From Oligoflexia bacterium (GTDB lineage: Bacteria > Bdellovibrionota > Bacteriovoracia > Bacteriovoracales > Bacteriovoracaceae): a DNA stretch of 64,000 nucleotides. Position numbers and translations under genes: made by a program. The DNA is taken from assembly GCA_015232355.1 (NCBI GenBank), contig JADFZW010000001.1:310001-374000 (forward strand), read 5' to 3'. The notes under the pieces were generated by a model that saw only the letters and a program-made list of their open reading frames with translations, did no database searches and had not been told where the DNA came from. Shown piece by piece: positions 9,181 to 17,430 of this stretch. Position 1 is the stretch's first letter. Each line of letters opens with the position of its first letter.

Positions 9181-9220
9181 GTTATTAGATGTTATTGAAT
9201 GTTATTGAATGTTATTGAAT
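9181..9220 (+). repeat. 10-bp tandem repeat in the leader/promoter region
   Basis: Four 10-base units: gttattagat once and gttattgaat three times. The period equals about one helical turn, so bound protein copies would align on one DNA face. It lies upstream of the PhaR-like regulator. Confidence 0.85.
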
Positions 9221-9377
9221 GAAGAAACTACCAAACAGTAGTTTAAAATTTTTAAAAAAAATTAATTTAGTATTTTAATTAATTAAAAAGTGTGATAGAC
9301 ACCTATAGAAATTGACCTAAATTGACAAAAGTCGACAATCTAAGGTGCGTATTTAGAAAGGGACTTAACTTTTAACC

Positions 9378-9416
9378 ATGAACTACCCTCTGATAAATCA
9401 TCATTGGGCAAAATAG
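9378..9416 (+). other. Possible 12-codon leader reading frame
   Basis: ATG at 9378, 12 sense codons (MNYPLINHHWAK) and TAG at 9414-9416. The stop overlaps the AGGGGA ribosome-binding site of the PhaR-like gene. This geometry would couple translation of the two, but no strong ribosome-binding site precedes it and short frames arise by chance. Confidence 0.15.
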
Positions 9417-9425
9417 GGGAAATAG

Positions 9426-9842
9426 ATGAGCAAAGACGTAAGAATTATTAAAAGGTATCAAAATCGCAAACTTTATGACACTTATCAAAGCTGTTATGTT
9501 ACACTTGAGGAAATCTCTCAAATTATCCGTGAAGGAAATGAAATTCAAGTAATCGACAACAAAACCAAAAATGACATCACCTACATGACACAAATTCAAC
9601 TTCTTTTTGATCAAGAAAGAAAATCCGTTAAAAGCGGAGATACTGAGTTGTTAAAGCGTGTAATTAGAGCTGAAGAAGGAACATTGACTGGTTATATTAG
9701 AAAATTAGAAGCTGAAAAAAGATTAGGTCAACCATCTTCTGAAAGCGAAACACTTGCAACAGACGCTTTCAATTTTCAAGGCGCAGAAATCAATCCAAAT
9801 GCAACAAGCACAATGATTGAAACTTCAACTACTTTAAATTAA
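9426..9842 (+). CDS. PHB_acc_N (PhaR-like) DNA-binding regulator
   Basis: A 138-residue protein whose residues about 5-70 (IIKRYQNRKLYDTYQSCYVT, then LEEISQIIREG and QVIDNKTKNDIT) match the polyhydroxyalkanoate synthesis regulator DNA-binding domain. In PHA producers this family represses phasin genes and its own gene. Here no PHA synthase or phasin gene is nearby, so it may control something else in this lineage. The C-terminal part (about 75-138) is Glu/Ser/Thr-rich and not recognised. AGGGGA lies 5 bases before the ATG. The upstream palindrome and 10-bp repeats are candidate binding sites for autoregulation. Confidence 0.8.
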   Translation: MSKDVRIIKRYQNRKLYDTYQSCYVTLEEISQIIREGNEIQVIDNKTKNDITYMTQIQLLFDQERKSVKSGDTELLKRVIRAEEGTLTGYIRKLEAEKRLGQPSSESETLATDAFNFQGAEINPNATSTMIETSTTLN

Positions 9843-10001
9843 TCAGACTGATTTTATTTACTATTCACAAACATAACTCTTAAGTTTTAGCTCCAAGTTT
9901 GCCATTTGTCGTCTTAACATCTATATTTCTACATTATAGTACGATAGAATTATAGATGAATATTTATAATAGATAATAGATAGGTGACAGGTGATTTGAT
10001 T

Positions 10002-10757
10002 ATGAGAGTTTTTTTCAACACATTAACAATATTTTCTCTAGCATTTTTGATCTACATTTTTACTAATACTTCATCCTACTCACAAACATCGCCTGCAAAT
10101 AAAGAAAATAGCGAAGAGATAAAACCACAATTAATCAATTCTACTACTCCAACAACAAATACAAATTCAACAACGACAAATAACAACTCCTCTCAAAAAA
10201 ATAATACTCCAAAATTAAAAGCAACATCATCCAGGGAAGACGCCGAAAAAGAAGCAGGAGTTCATTTACACTCAGTTGGTGCTGGATTAGGTGAAACCTT
10301 TTTGGCCGGCGACTTTGCCAATCATGGAGAAGATAAGATAACTCTCGATCTACTATACAGTTACTCCGCAAGTCACTCCTTTGATTTTTTAGCAGATATT
10401 CATAGATCTACCCACGAATACAAAGGAGAACAAACTATTGTACAAGGAATTGCATTTGGTATTAAGGGTAAGTTTTACCAATTTGATTCATTTTCCCCTT
10501 TTGCCGTAGGTGGATTTGGATTTTACAGACCAATAGTCACAAGAAGAGTAAATAATGTATTAACTGAATCAGAAGGTAAAACTGCTTTTGGTATACATGT
10601 AGGTGCAGGAATTGATCTTCGATTAAATAAGTATGTTATCATTGGTATGCTAATCCAATATCATGATCCATTCAATATAAAGCAAGATATCGGACCAGAA
10701 GTGACAGGTCACTACTTCAAAGTTATGATGACTGGAATGTACTCATTTGATATTTAA
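10002..10757 (+). CDS. Outer-membrane beta-barrel protein
   Basis: A 251-residue exported protein. The N-terminus MRVFFNTLTIFSLAFLIYIF with a SSYSQT cleavage region is a signal peptide. An Asn/Thr/Ser-rich linker of about 45 residues follows, then about 165 residues with alternating amphipathic strands and Gly/aromatic turns (VGAGLGETFLAGDF, FSPFAVGGFGFYRPI, GIHVGAGIDLRLNKYVIIG). The protein ends in MMTGMYSFDI, similar to barrel C-terminal strands. Size fits an 8-stranded OmpW/OmpA-like barrel. I use the ATG at 10002, which has AGGTGA 8 bases upstream, rather than the GTG at 9984. It lies 60 bases before the ArsA-like pair; a functional link is unproven. Confidence 0.72.
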   Translation: MRVFFNTLTIFSLAFLIYIFTNTSSYSQTSPANKENSEEIKPQLINSTTPTTNTNSTTTNNNSSQKNNTPKLKATSSREDAEKEAGVHLHSVGAGLGETFLAGDFANHGEDKITLDLLYSYSASHSFDFLADIHRSTHEYKGEQTIVQGIAFGIKGKFYQFDSFSPFAVGGFGFYRPIVTRRVNNVLTESEGKTAFGIHVGAGIDLRLNKYVIIGMLIQYHDPFNIKQDIGPEVTGHYFKVMMTGMYSFDI

Positions 10758-10817
10758 AATATATAAATATAAACATAAACATAAAACAAACAAAAAGTAT
10801 CAATAAACAAGTATAGT

Positions 10818-11639
10818 ATGCCTCTACACCAAGATAATATAAAACGATTGTATTTATTTAGCGGTAAAGGAGGAGTCGGTAAAACGACAACCTCTATTGC
10901 CTTTGCCAATTATCTCAAATTAAAAAAAGATCAAAATGTTTTGTATCTTACCTTCGATAACACTTCGGCCATCTCTCAACTAATGAACGATCTAAACATC
11001 AATTATCAAGAATTAGATTTTTTTGATAATGTTACCAAATATATTGAAAGTAAATTTAACTCACTGGTGGCCAAAACAATCACCCATAATTCTTTCTTTA
11101 AGGCCACAACAAATATGGTTCCGGGTGTTCAATATATTATACATCTAGGTCACATTATAAATGAGCTAGAAAAAAATCCAAACATAATTGCTGTATTTGA
11201 TGCCCCTTCATCTGGACACTTGTTGGTGATGTTGGAATCTCTTAATACCTTTGGAAATATCTTTAAAAGTGGTATCATCTTTAATGATATTCTAAAAGTA
11301 CAAAATTATTTAGGGGATAAATCATTTTCTAAAATCAATCTCTGTACTTTACCATCCTACATGTCTGTTAATGAGGCATTGGATACAAAAAATAAAGTAA
11401 CTGTATTAAACTCTAAGAGCATTAATACTAATATATTTATCAATAGTTCATATCTCCTAATGAAGGAAGTTAAGGATATCATCCAGCTTCCACTCTTCTT
11501 AGCTGATAAGATTAGAATTGAAACAGAGATATTAAATGAAAATAAAAATCATATCACGACATCATTTCCATTTATAACTGAAACCAATTATTCAGATATT
11601 ATTAACGAACTTACGCCTTTAATGGGTTCTCTAGAGTAA
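10818..11639 (+). CDS. ArsA/GET3-like ATPase, first of a tandem pair
   Basis: A 273-residue deviant-Walker P-loop ATPase of the ArsA/GET3 branch of the SIMIBI class. GKGGVGKT is at residues 16-23, a switch-I-like YLTFDNTSAISQL at about 43-55, and DAPSSGH replaces the ArsA switch-II motif DTAPTGH. It is shorter than canonical ArsA halves and lacks the metalloid-binding cysteines, so arsenite transport is unlikely. In this family two ATPases often work as a heterodimer. The partner begins 7 bases after its stop, implying coupled translation. No strong ribosome-binding site precedes the ATG at 10818, so the start is less secure. Confidence 0.78.
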   Translation: MPLHQDNIKRLYLFSGKGGVGKTTTSIAFANYLKLKKDQNVLYLTFDNTSAISQLMNDLNINYQELDFFDNVTKYIESKFNSLVAKTITHNSFFKATTNMVPGVQYIIHLGHIINELEKNPNIIAVFDAPSSGHLLVMLESLNTFGNIFKSGIIFNDILKVQNYLGDKSFSKINLCTLPSYMSVNEALDTKNKVTVLNSKSINTNIFINSSYLLMKEVKDIIQLPLFLADKIRIETEILNENKNHITTSFPFITETNYSDIINELTPLMGSLE

Positions 11640-11646
11640 TACTCTT

Positions 11647-12864
11647 ATGAACAATAACAATAACTCAAACATTAACTTAACTAATAAACAATTTGAAATC
11701 TTTTGTGGAACTGGAGGAGTTGGTAAAACTACTCTGGCCGCTTCACGTGCAATCTATTTGGCCAAACAAAATCTTCGGGTGTTGTTAATAACCATAGATC
11801 CATCCTTGCGACTTAAGGAACTACTTAACTTAAATGAAAGTAGCAGAGGAAATATTGAACCTATTGATATCGATAATGGATGTAAATTCCATGCACTGCT
11901 AATGACTCCAAAATTTTCCATCATTCGCGCACTTCAATTTAACTGCCGTAATGGTGAATATGTAAATCCAGAAAAGGTGAAAGCAAATAAGATTATCGCA
12001 AGTTTAACTGAACCGCTGGGAGGAATGGGCGAAATTTTGGCCCCTATGGAACTACAATATCATTTTAATAATAAAGAGTTTGATGTCATCATTGTAGATA
12101 CTCCACCAGGAAAACATTTTATCGATTTCCTAGAAAGTTCTAAAAAAATTTCTAAATTCTTTGATCAGCGTTTTATTGAGATATTTCAAAATTTAAAGAA
12201 AAACATAGACACCATCTATAATAATTATTCTAGTAAATCAAAAATCAAAGACTTTTTCTCTTTTCCAATTCAAAATGTAATCAATCGTGGAATTAAAAGT
12301 ATTCTTGGTTATTTAGAAGATGTAACTGGAAAAATATTCATTAATGATTTTATTGAAGCGATAGGATTAATTTATCAACTCAAAGATCCCTTTATCAAAT
12401 CAATGGAGATAAATAAATATCTTACTGATGCAAACTATACAAACTGGTTTTTCGTTACTTCAGCTGAACATGATAAAATGAAAGAGACCAGTAACATGCA
12501 ATCATCTGTTAACTCTTTTCTAACCAACAGGTATGTAGTACTTAACAAATGTCTAAGCGAAGAATTACAGACATTATCAAGACCGTTACCACAACTTGAT
12601 AATATTCACAGTTCCAATACTAGTGAAAGTGATTTACAAAAACACTACAAAGCACTACGAAAAATAAAAGAGGCATTAAGCTTGAAAGAAAATACACTCA
12701 AAGAGTATGCTTTAAAAAATTTTCCACACGTTTTAGAGTTTCGAGAGGTGATTTCATCTTCGACTAAAGATCAACTAGATATACTTTGTAATGAATGGAA
12801 TAAGTTCGATGCCAATGCCAACGCAAACATCAGCGAATATCAAGACGAATCATCTATCGAATAA
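11647..12864 (+). CDS. ArsA/GET3-like ATPase, second of a tandem pair
   Basis: A 405-residue P-loop ATPase. The Walker A reads FCGTGGVGKTT at about 19-29, so the signature lysine of the deviant motif (KGGVGK) is replaced by threonine. The partner encoded upstream keeps that lysine, suggesting a heterodimer with one complete active site in trans. Other motifs are LLITIDPSLRLKELL (switch I) and VDTPPGKHFIDFL (switch II). A long helical insert follows, which in GET3 forms the client-binding groove. Proteins of this shape occur as adjacent pairs in delta-proteobacteria and actinobacteria; their client is unknown to me. The next gene is convergent. Confidence 0.8.
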   Translation: MNNNNNSNINLTNKQFEIFCGTGGVGKTTLAASRAIYLAKQNLRVLLITIDPSLRLKELLNLNESSRGNIEPIDIDNGCKFHALLMTPKFSIIRALQFNCRNGEYVNPEKVKANKIIASLTEPLGGMGEILAPMELQYHFNNKEFDVIIVDTPPGKHFIDFLESSKKISKFFDQRFIEIFQNLKKNIDTIYNNYSSKSKIKDFFSFPIQNVINRGIKSILGYLEDVTGKIFINDFIEAIGLIYQLKDPFIKSMEINKYLTDANYTNWFFVTSAEHDKMKETSNMQSSVNSFLTNRYVVLNKCLSEELQTLSRPLPQLDNIHSSNTSESDLQKHYKALRKIKEALSLKENTLKEYALKNFPHVLEFREVISSSTKDQLDILCNEWNKFDANANANISEYQDESSIE

Positions 12865-12900
12865 GTATTTATATATTATTATTTTTTTATTTTTTTATTC

Positions 12901-13830
12901 TTATTCTGGAATACGTTTTGTATTGTCAGTTGCCACTTGAACTTCTATTTCAAAACATGCAAGCCAAGCTATATTAGTACTTGGACAATAACCAGTATAT
13001 CCTTGAGAGCATAAAAAATCAGACTTAACATCCAACACTTCTACAATAATTGGTTTATTAGTGTTTGGTACAGACATAAAATATCTAACAGGAGAACACT
13101 CATTGATTTTAACTTTAGAAAAAACTATTTTTTCCCACTGACTTGTAGAGCTACTCTCTGGATTTCTAATTCCCACAGTAATATCCAATGAACCATATGG
13201 ATTATATTGATTATTCTTCGCTGTTATATTGTTTGGGACAGGCATATGATCAAGTGGACACTGTCTTGGCGCCGGTTTTACATACACTCTAACTGCCAAT
13301 GTAGAATCAGTTTTCAAATTATCTTCAAGTATGTATGTAGTATTAATGTTCACTGGTGCAGTCCTATTGCTATTCCATGATGTCCACATCACTCCACCAA
13401 CAAGACTACCATTTGTTAAGACAGGAATTCTTAAGTAATCATCATCTAAAATTTGATCGGCCAAATCTAATCCTCTGGCCTCACAATAACCTGAACTACT
13501 CCCACTTGCATTCCCATAAACCGGATTTCCTGGTAATCGATTGTTACAAGAAGTAGTGTCTTTCACGCGACAAAAATCTGTAACACTTGCTGTTCCTGTA
13601 GGCGTAGCTATAAGAGTAGGAGTAGTGGTACTACCAGGTGTTGACGATGATGAGGAGTTGTTACTCGTGCTACTACTACTTCCGCTTCCACTTCCACCTC
13701 CACTTCCTGAACTGTTGGTAGGATCTTTTGGTTTACTGCAACCATAAAAAAATGTCATTGATAATATTAATGTTAACACCATCATTATCATTGATAAAAT
13801 CGATATTTTTTTCCCTTTTATTTTTTTCAT
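12901..13830 (-). CDS. Hypothetical secreted lipoprotein with Gly/Ser linker
   Basis: A 309-residue protein with a lipoprotein signal peptide (lipobox FYGC at about 28-31). A low-complexity Gly/Ser/Thr linker follows (about 37-80), then an unrecognised globular region of about 225 residues with 8 or more cysteines (for example DFCRVKDTTSCNN, APRQCPLDHMP), suggesting disulphides. It is probably surface or periplasmic. The GAGGTTAC ribosome-binding site supports the ATG at 13830. It converges with the second ArsA-like gene, only 36 bases away, with no clear terminator. No function can be assigned. Confidence 0.7.
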   Translation of the reverse strand: MKKIKGKKISILSMIMMVLTLILSMTFFYGCSKPKDPTNSSGSGGGSGSGSSSSTSNNSSSSSTPGSTTTPTLIATPTGTASVTDFCRVKDTTSCNNRLPGNPVYGNASGSSSGYCEARGLDLADQILDDDYLRIPVLTNGSLVGGVMWTSWNSNRTAPVNINTTYILEDNLKTDSTLAVRVYVKPAPRQCPLDHMPVPNNITAKNNQYNPYGSLDITVGIRNPESSSTSQWEKIVFSKVKINECSPVRYFMSVPNTNKPIIVEVLDVKSDFLCSQGYTGYCPSTNIAWLACFEIEVQVATDNTKRIPE

Positions 13831-14112
13831 AATGTAGTAACCTCATAATCGTAGTCATTAGTCATTAATTATAACGACTTTATTATCCCCTATTATTTAG
13901 ATATAAGTTTAAACTAGAGTTAGATTACAACGAAGTATTTTTTTTAATTCTTTTTAATTAGGTGAGTATTTTTACATTGATATCATTCTATAAACAATTT
14001 TTAATTATACCTTTATTTTAATTTAAGTGCCCATTTTGGTTGTCATTTTGCTGTTGTCGTTTTGTTATTGCCGAATGCCGTTACTCTAATTTTCATCACA
14101 TTATTATTTTAA

Positions 14113-15171
14113 TTACATAAAAGATTTGATTGGATCCCTTTCATTAATTATCTTCTCATATAATAATTTCTCAACAGCTTTCACACAAACCATAAAATTT
14201 TCTATCCTTAATTCATCAATCAACCTTTCAGGAAAATCACTATAATTATAAGTCAATTGATTAATCAAATTCCCGTTCTCATCTGGTTTGGATAATCCCT
14301 CTATTCTCTTTTTAGTATCATCAGCAATATATCGAATTTGTTTCTTCATATCAATATTTTGTAACTTCTTAAATTCTTCTTCTTTGAATTTAATATCCTC
14401 ATCCAAATCATCATTTGAAATATCACTAACTTTTTCCCATTTCTCAGAAGGTACAGAGAGAATTTTACTAAAAGGCATAAAATTTAAATTTTTATTCTTA
14501 TCAACTCTATCAAACTTTCTCAATTCCTCTCCTAATAGCTTATATGCCTTTTCTACCTCGGCATCTAATTTATACCATTCTTTTTTTAAACTATAATAAA
14601 AATTTTCCAAGTCAACAAATCTTGTCTTTTTACTCTTTAATTGATTTTTATTTTCTAATGATTTTTGGTTTTCCTTCGGACAAAATGATAACAAAGATTT
14701 ATTAGGATTCTTATCTGTTTTTTCTAGTTCTCTTAAATCGTTTGCCAACTTCTTAAAGATCTCTATTCTATTTTTAACAAATTCCTTTTTCTTAGTTAAA
14801 ATCTCTTCCCGAGTTGATGTTATCCTGCCCAAAATTATTCTGTTTCTAGTATCATTTTGAATATCAGTTATAAATGGACTTACTTTTTCAATCCACATTT
14901 TCTCCTTTTCTATCATCAATTTCTTTAGTCTCTGTATCTTTTCAATCTTATTTTTATATAATTGATTGTGCTTAAATTTTAAAACGATCTTATCCAGATG
15001 ATATAATTGAGTATAAAGTATCTCATTTTGCATAATTGATTTGCATTTTTTCAAATCACTATATTCTTCTTGCGAGCAAATAGCGTTTTTTATTCCAACA
15101 CAATTCACAATAAGAAAACAACAAAATAAAATTAATTTAATCCCGAAAAAACAGTAACGATCAATAAACAT
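14113..15171 (-). CDS. Hypothetical exported coiled-coil protein
   Basis: A 352-residue protein. The first 30 residues (MFIDRYCFFGIKLILFCCFL and following) form a hydrophobic export signal or anchor. The cysteines there do not make a good lipobox, so I favour a cleaved signal or membrane anchor. The remainder is highly charged and Lys/Glu/Leu-rich with heptad-like spacing (KIEKIQRLKKLMIEKEKM, FKEEEFKKLQNIDMKKQI), predicting long coiled coils. GGGGGAA precedes the ATG at 15171. No family recognised; flanked by about 280 and 150 non-coding bases. Confidence 0.6.
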   Translation of the reverse strand: MFIDRYCFFGIKLILFCCFLIVNCVGIKNAICSQEEYSDLKKCKSIMQNEILYTQLYHLDKIVLKFKHNQLYKNKIEKIQRLKKLMIEKEKMWIEKVSPFITDIQNDTRNRIILGRITSTREEILTKKKEFVKNRIEIFKKLANDLRELEKTDKNPNKSLLSFCPKENQKSLENKNQLKSKKTRFVDLENFYYSLKKEWYKLDAEVEKAYKLLGEELRKFDRVDKNKNLNFMPFSKILSVPSEKWEKVSDISNDDLDEDIKFKEEEFKKLQNIDMKKQIRYIADDTKKRIEGLSKPDENGNLINQLTYNYSDFPERLIDELRIENFMVCVKAVEKLLYEKIINERDPIKSFM

Positions 15172-15319
15172 ATTCCCCCCTTTTTATTCATGTCTACACA
15201 AACTACTACTATACTATATTCATCGGTAATTTATAAAAATAAACTAAAAAAAATAATTAGCGCATACATAAGCAAATACGCCAATAAAAATAAAAACAAA
15301 TTTTGTTTAGTTGAATATA

Positions 15320-16069
15320 TCACCTAGAAAGGCAGCTATACACCGAAAGGAAATGAAAGATAAAACCAGCAACCACAAAAAAGTGCCAAATCATGTGGGT
15401 ATATGGAATTTTTTTTAGAACATAAAAAATACTTCCTACGCTATAGAAAACTCCACCAACTAGCAAGTAGGTAAGAGCATTTTTAGTCAACGTTGCTATC
15501 ATTTCATTAATCAAGAAAAGAGAGATATTTCCTAAAATAAGATAGCAGGCAGTTGAAACATATTTATTTTTTCCGAGAAAAATCAACTCATAGATAATAC
15601 CAAAAAAAACTAACGACCATACTACCGCCAAGAGTGTAAACGATAACTTTGTCTTCATGCCTATTAAAACAATTGGCGTGTAAGTTCCCGCGATAAACAT
15701 GTAAATAGAAACATGATCCATTAATTTAAACCAATATTTCTTTTTAGCATCAGTAACATAGTGATAGCTAGCTGATGAAAAAAAAAGCAACATTGCTGTC
15801 AACGAATACACTAAACACGAAAATAAACTAATATTGAAAAAAAATACTGATTTGTTAATTTCTATGTCTCTTGCAATAACTTGAACAATAAGAAAAATAG
15901 AACATGCAATACTTAAAAACAATCCCATTAGATGCGATATAAAATTAAGTCTTTCCTCTCTCTTTCCATATTGGAAGAGATTGATTTTGGCAGATCTATT
16001 ATTGGTGGCATGTGTTTGTATTTGTGTTTGGATTTGGGTTTGGGTTTGGGTTTGCATTATAGTCATCAT
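15320..16069 (-). CDS. Hemolysin III family (PAQR-type) membrane protein
   Basis: A 249-residue integral membrane protein with seven hydrophobic segments. Family motifs are visible: EERLNFISHLMG before the first segment, FFSSASYHY at about 100, KLMDHVSIYMFIAGTYTP at about 118, and the C-terminal MIWHFFVVAGFIFHF. The Ser, Asp and His residues in these match the predicted metal site of the PAQR/HlyIII superfamily. Despite the name, its bacterial role is unclear. The start overlaps the uraA stop as TAATG, implying translational coupling; ATGs at 16069, 16066 and 16057 are all possible. The first 25 residues are a Gln-Thr/Gln-Ile repeat from a hexanucleotide tract, not family sequence. Confidence 0.83.
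   Translation of the reverse strand: MMTIMQTQTQTQIQTQIQTHATNNRSAKINLFQYGKREERLNFISHLMGLFLSIACSIFLIVQVIARDIEINKSVFFFNISLFSCLVYSLTAMLLFFSSASYHYVTDAKKKYWFKLMDHVSIYMFIAGTYTPIVLIGMKTKLSFTLLAVVWSLVFFGIIYELIFLGKNKYVSTACYLILGNISLFLINEMIATLTKNALTYLLVGGVFYSVGSIFYVLKKIPYTHMIWHFFVVAGFIFHFLSVYSCLSR
16014..16055. repeat. 6-bp tandem repeat inside the hemolysin III gene start
   Basis: Seven 6-base units of gtttgg/atttgg type on the plus strand. On the minus strand they encode the N-terminal Gln/Thr/Ile repeat of the HlyIII protein. Because the period is 6, gain or loss of units keeps the frame. Confidence 0.85.
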
Positions 16070-17382
16070 TAATTTTTGACATAAGATTTGAATTTAAAAA
16101 TTACATATAAAGAAAAATTAAATGCTATCGCTACTACTGTTGCTAAAGACATACCTTTTAATGGAACACTTCCAATATTCATACTTACTCCACTCACCCC
16201 AGTAACAAACACCAAAGCAGTAACTATCAAATTATATGACTGACTATAATCAACTTTTGATTCCACCAACATTCTAATCCCTGAGGATGCAATAATTCCA
16301 AAAAGCAGAATACATACTCCGCCCATCACTGGAGTTGGAATAGTTTGAATAAGCATTGAAAGAGTCCCTGAAAATGCAAGTACAATCGAAATAACAGCTG
16401 CACCACCAATAACCCAAACACTATACACCTTAGTTACGGCCATAACACCAATATTTTCTCCATAAGTGGTAGTTGGTACTGAACCCATAAAACCAGAGAG
16501 CATGGTTGAGATTCCATCACCAGAGAGAGAACGATGTAATCCAGGATCTTTAGTTAAATCACGTCCAACAATATTTCCAGTAACTATCAAATGCCCAATG
16601 TGTTCAGAGATTACTACGAGAGCGGCAGGAATTATTATTAGTACTGCACTCATTTGAAATTTTGGCCAATACGTAGTTGGAAATTTTAAAAGAGGTGCGG
16701 TTTCTATTGCAGAAAAATTAACCATACCAAGAGAGTACGCTAGTACATATCCTGCAATTATTCCTATTAAAATTGGAATCGTTGATAAAAATCCTCTTAA
16801 AAATAGTGAAGAAAAAATTACAACTGCCAATGTGAACATGGAAATACCAATACTCTTATAATCGCTTCCATTTCCGTTTCCCATTAGTCCTGACATATTG
16901 GTAGCAACGCTGGCCAGTTCCAATCCTATCAATGCAACTATCGGTCCCATCGCTGCTGGTGGGATCAATATTGAAATCCACTTAGTCCCGAAATATCTTA
17001 TTATCATTGCTGTTGCCATAAAGATCAATCCAGAAACAATAAATCCTCCTAGCACTTTAGGATAATTTATGGCCCACAAATTTTGATCAGCACCGAGTAC
17101 TGCAAACACTGGTGCAATAAAAGCAAAACTTGATCCTAAAAATGCAGGGATTTTTCCTTTACACAAAAATAAATATAAGAGTGTACCAACACCATTCATT
17201 AAAAGCACAATCGAAGGATCAATATGAAAAAGAGAAGGTACTAAGATTGAAGCACCAAACATAGCGAAGAGATGTTGCAAGCTAAGAGGAATACCTTTAA
17301 TGATTGGCACTCTTGATTCAACATCAATTACAGAAAAATTTAGTTTCTGTTGTGATTTAAATTTAGAAAAATACTGATCCAT
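16069..17382 (-). CDS. uraA: Uracil/xanthine permease, NCS2 family
   Basis: A 437-residue inner-membrane nucleobase transporter with about 14 membrane spans, close to UraA length. The conserved NCS2 regions are present: LSLQHLFAMFGASILVP at the N-terminus, SEHIGH with Glu260 and His264, and TTYGENIG with Glu309. These align with the uracil-contacting Glu241, His245 and Glu290 of E. coli UraA, with identical 49-residue spacing between the glutamates. It should import uracil by proton symport. AAGGGAA precedes the ATG at 17382. It lies 48 bases after the DUF218 gene and overlaps the hemolysin III gene. A xanthine specificity cannot be excluded. Confidence 0.9.
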   Translation of the reverse strand: MDQYFSKFKSQQKLNFSVIDVESRVPIIKGIPLSLQHLFAMFGASILVPSLFHIDPSIVLLMNGVGTLLYLFLCKGKIPAFLGSSFAFIAPVFAVLGADQNLWAINYPKVLGGFIVSGLIFMATAMIIRYFGTKWISILIPPAAMGPIVALIGLELASVATNMSGLMGNGNGSDYKSIGISMFTLAVVIFSSLFLRGFLSTIPILIGIIAGYVLAYSLGMVNFSAIETAPLLKFPTTYWPKFQMSAVLIIIPAALVVISEHIGHLIVTGNIVGRDLTKDPGLHRSLSGDGISTMLSGFMGSVPTTTYGENIGVMAVTKVYSVWVIGGAAVISIVLAFSGTLSMLIQTIPTPVMGGVCILLFGIIASSGIRMLVESKVDYSQSYNLIVTALVFVTGVSGVSMNIGSVPLKGMSLATVVAIAFNFSLYVIFKFKSYVKN

Positions 17383-17394
17383 TCTATTCCCTTG

Positions 17395-17430
17395 TTTCCT
17401 TCATTTCCTTCATTTTCTTTATTTCCTCTA
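17395..17430. repeat. 9-bp tandem repeat abutting a stop codon
   Basis: Four 9-base units (tttccttca twice, then ttttcttta and tttcctcta). The array ends exactly at 17430, directly before the stop codon of the DUF218 gene (17431-17433), and fills most of the gap to uraA. Confidence 0.85.

Larger units (their letters stand above)
8919..9425. other. Divergent intergenic region with long leader
   Basis: About 500 AT-rich bases between the TPR lipoprotein (minus) and the PhaR-like regulator (plus). It contains a consensus -35 box with a palindrome (9101-9130), a 10-bp tandem repeat (9181-9220), and two ATTGAC direct repeats 10 bases apart at about 9311-9326. It also holds a 12-codon reading frame that ends on the regulator's ribosome-binding site. 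No terminator hairpin or RNA gene was recognised. Confidence 0.55.

Noticed and set aside
10818..12864. Arsenite efflux operon
   Set aside because: No arsB, arsR or metalloid-binding cysteines; motifs fit the broader ArsA/GET3-like family.
12859..12906. GAATAAG / CTTATTC inverted repeat as a bidirectional terminator between convergent genes
   Set aside because: The 34-base loop and AU-only stem would be unstable; both arms are coding ends.
16014..16055. Telomere-like GGGTTT repeat
   Set aside because: Only seven degenerate units inside a coding region; explained as a coding microsatellite.
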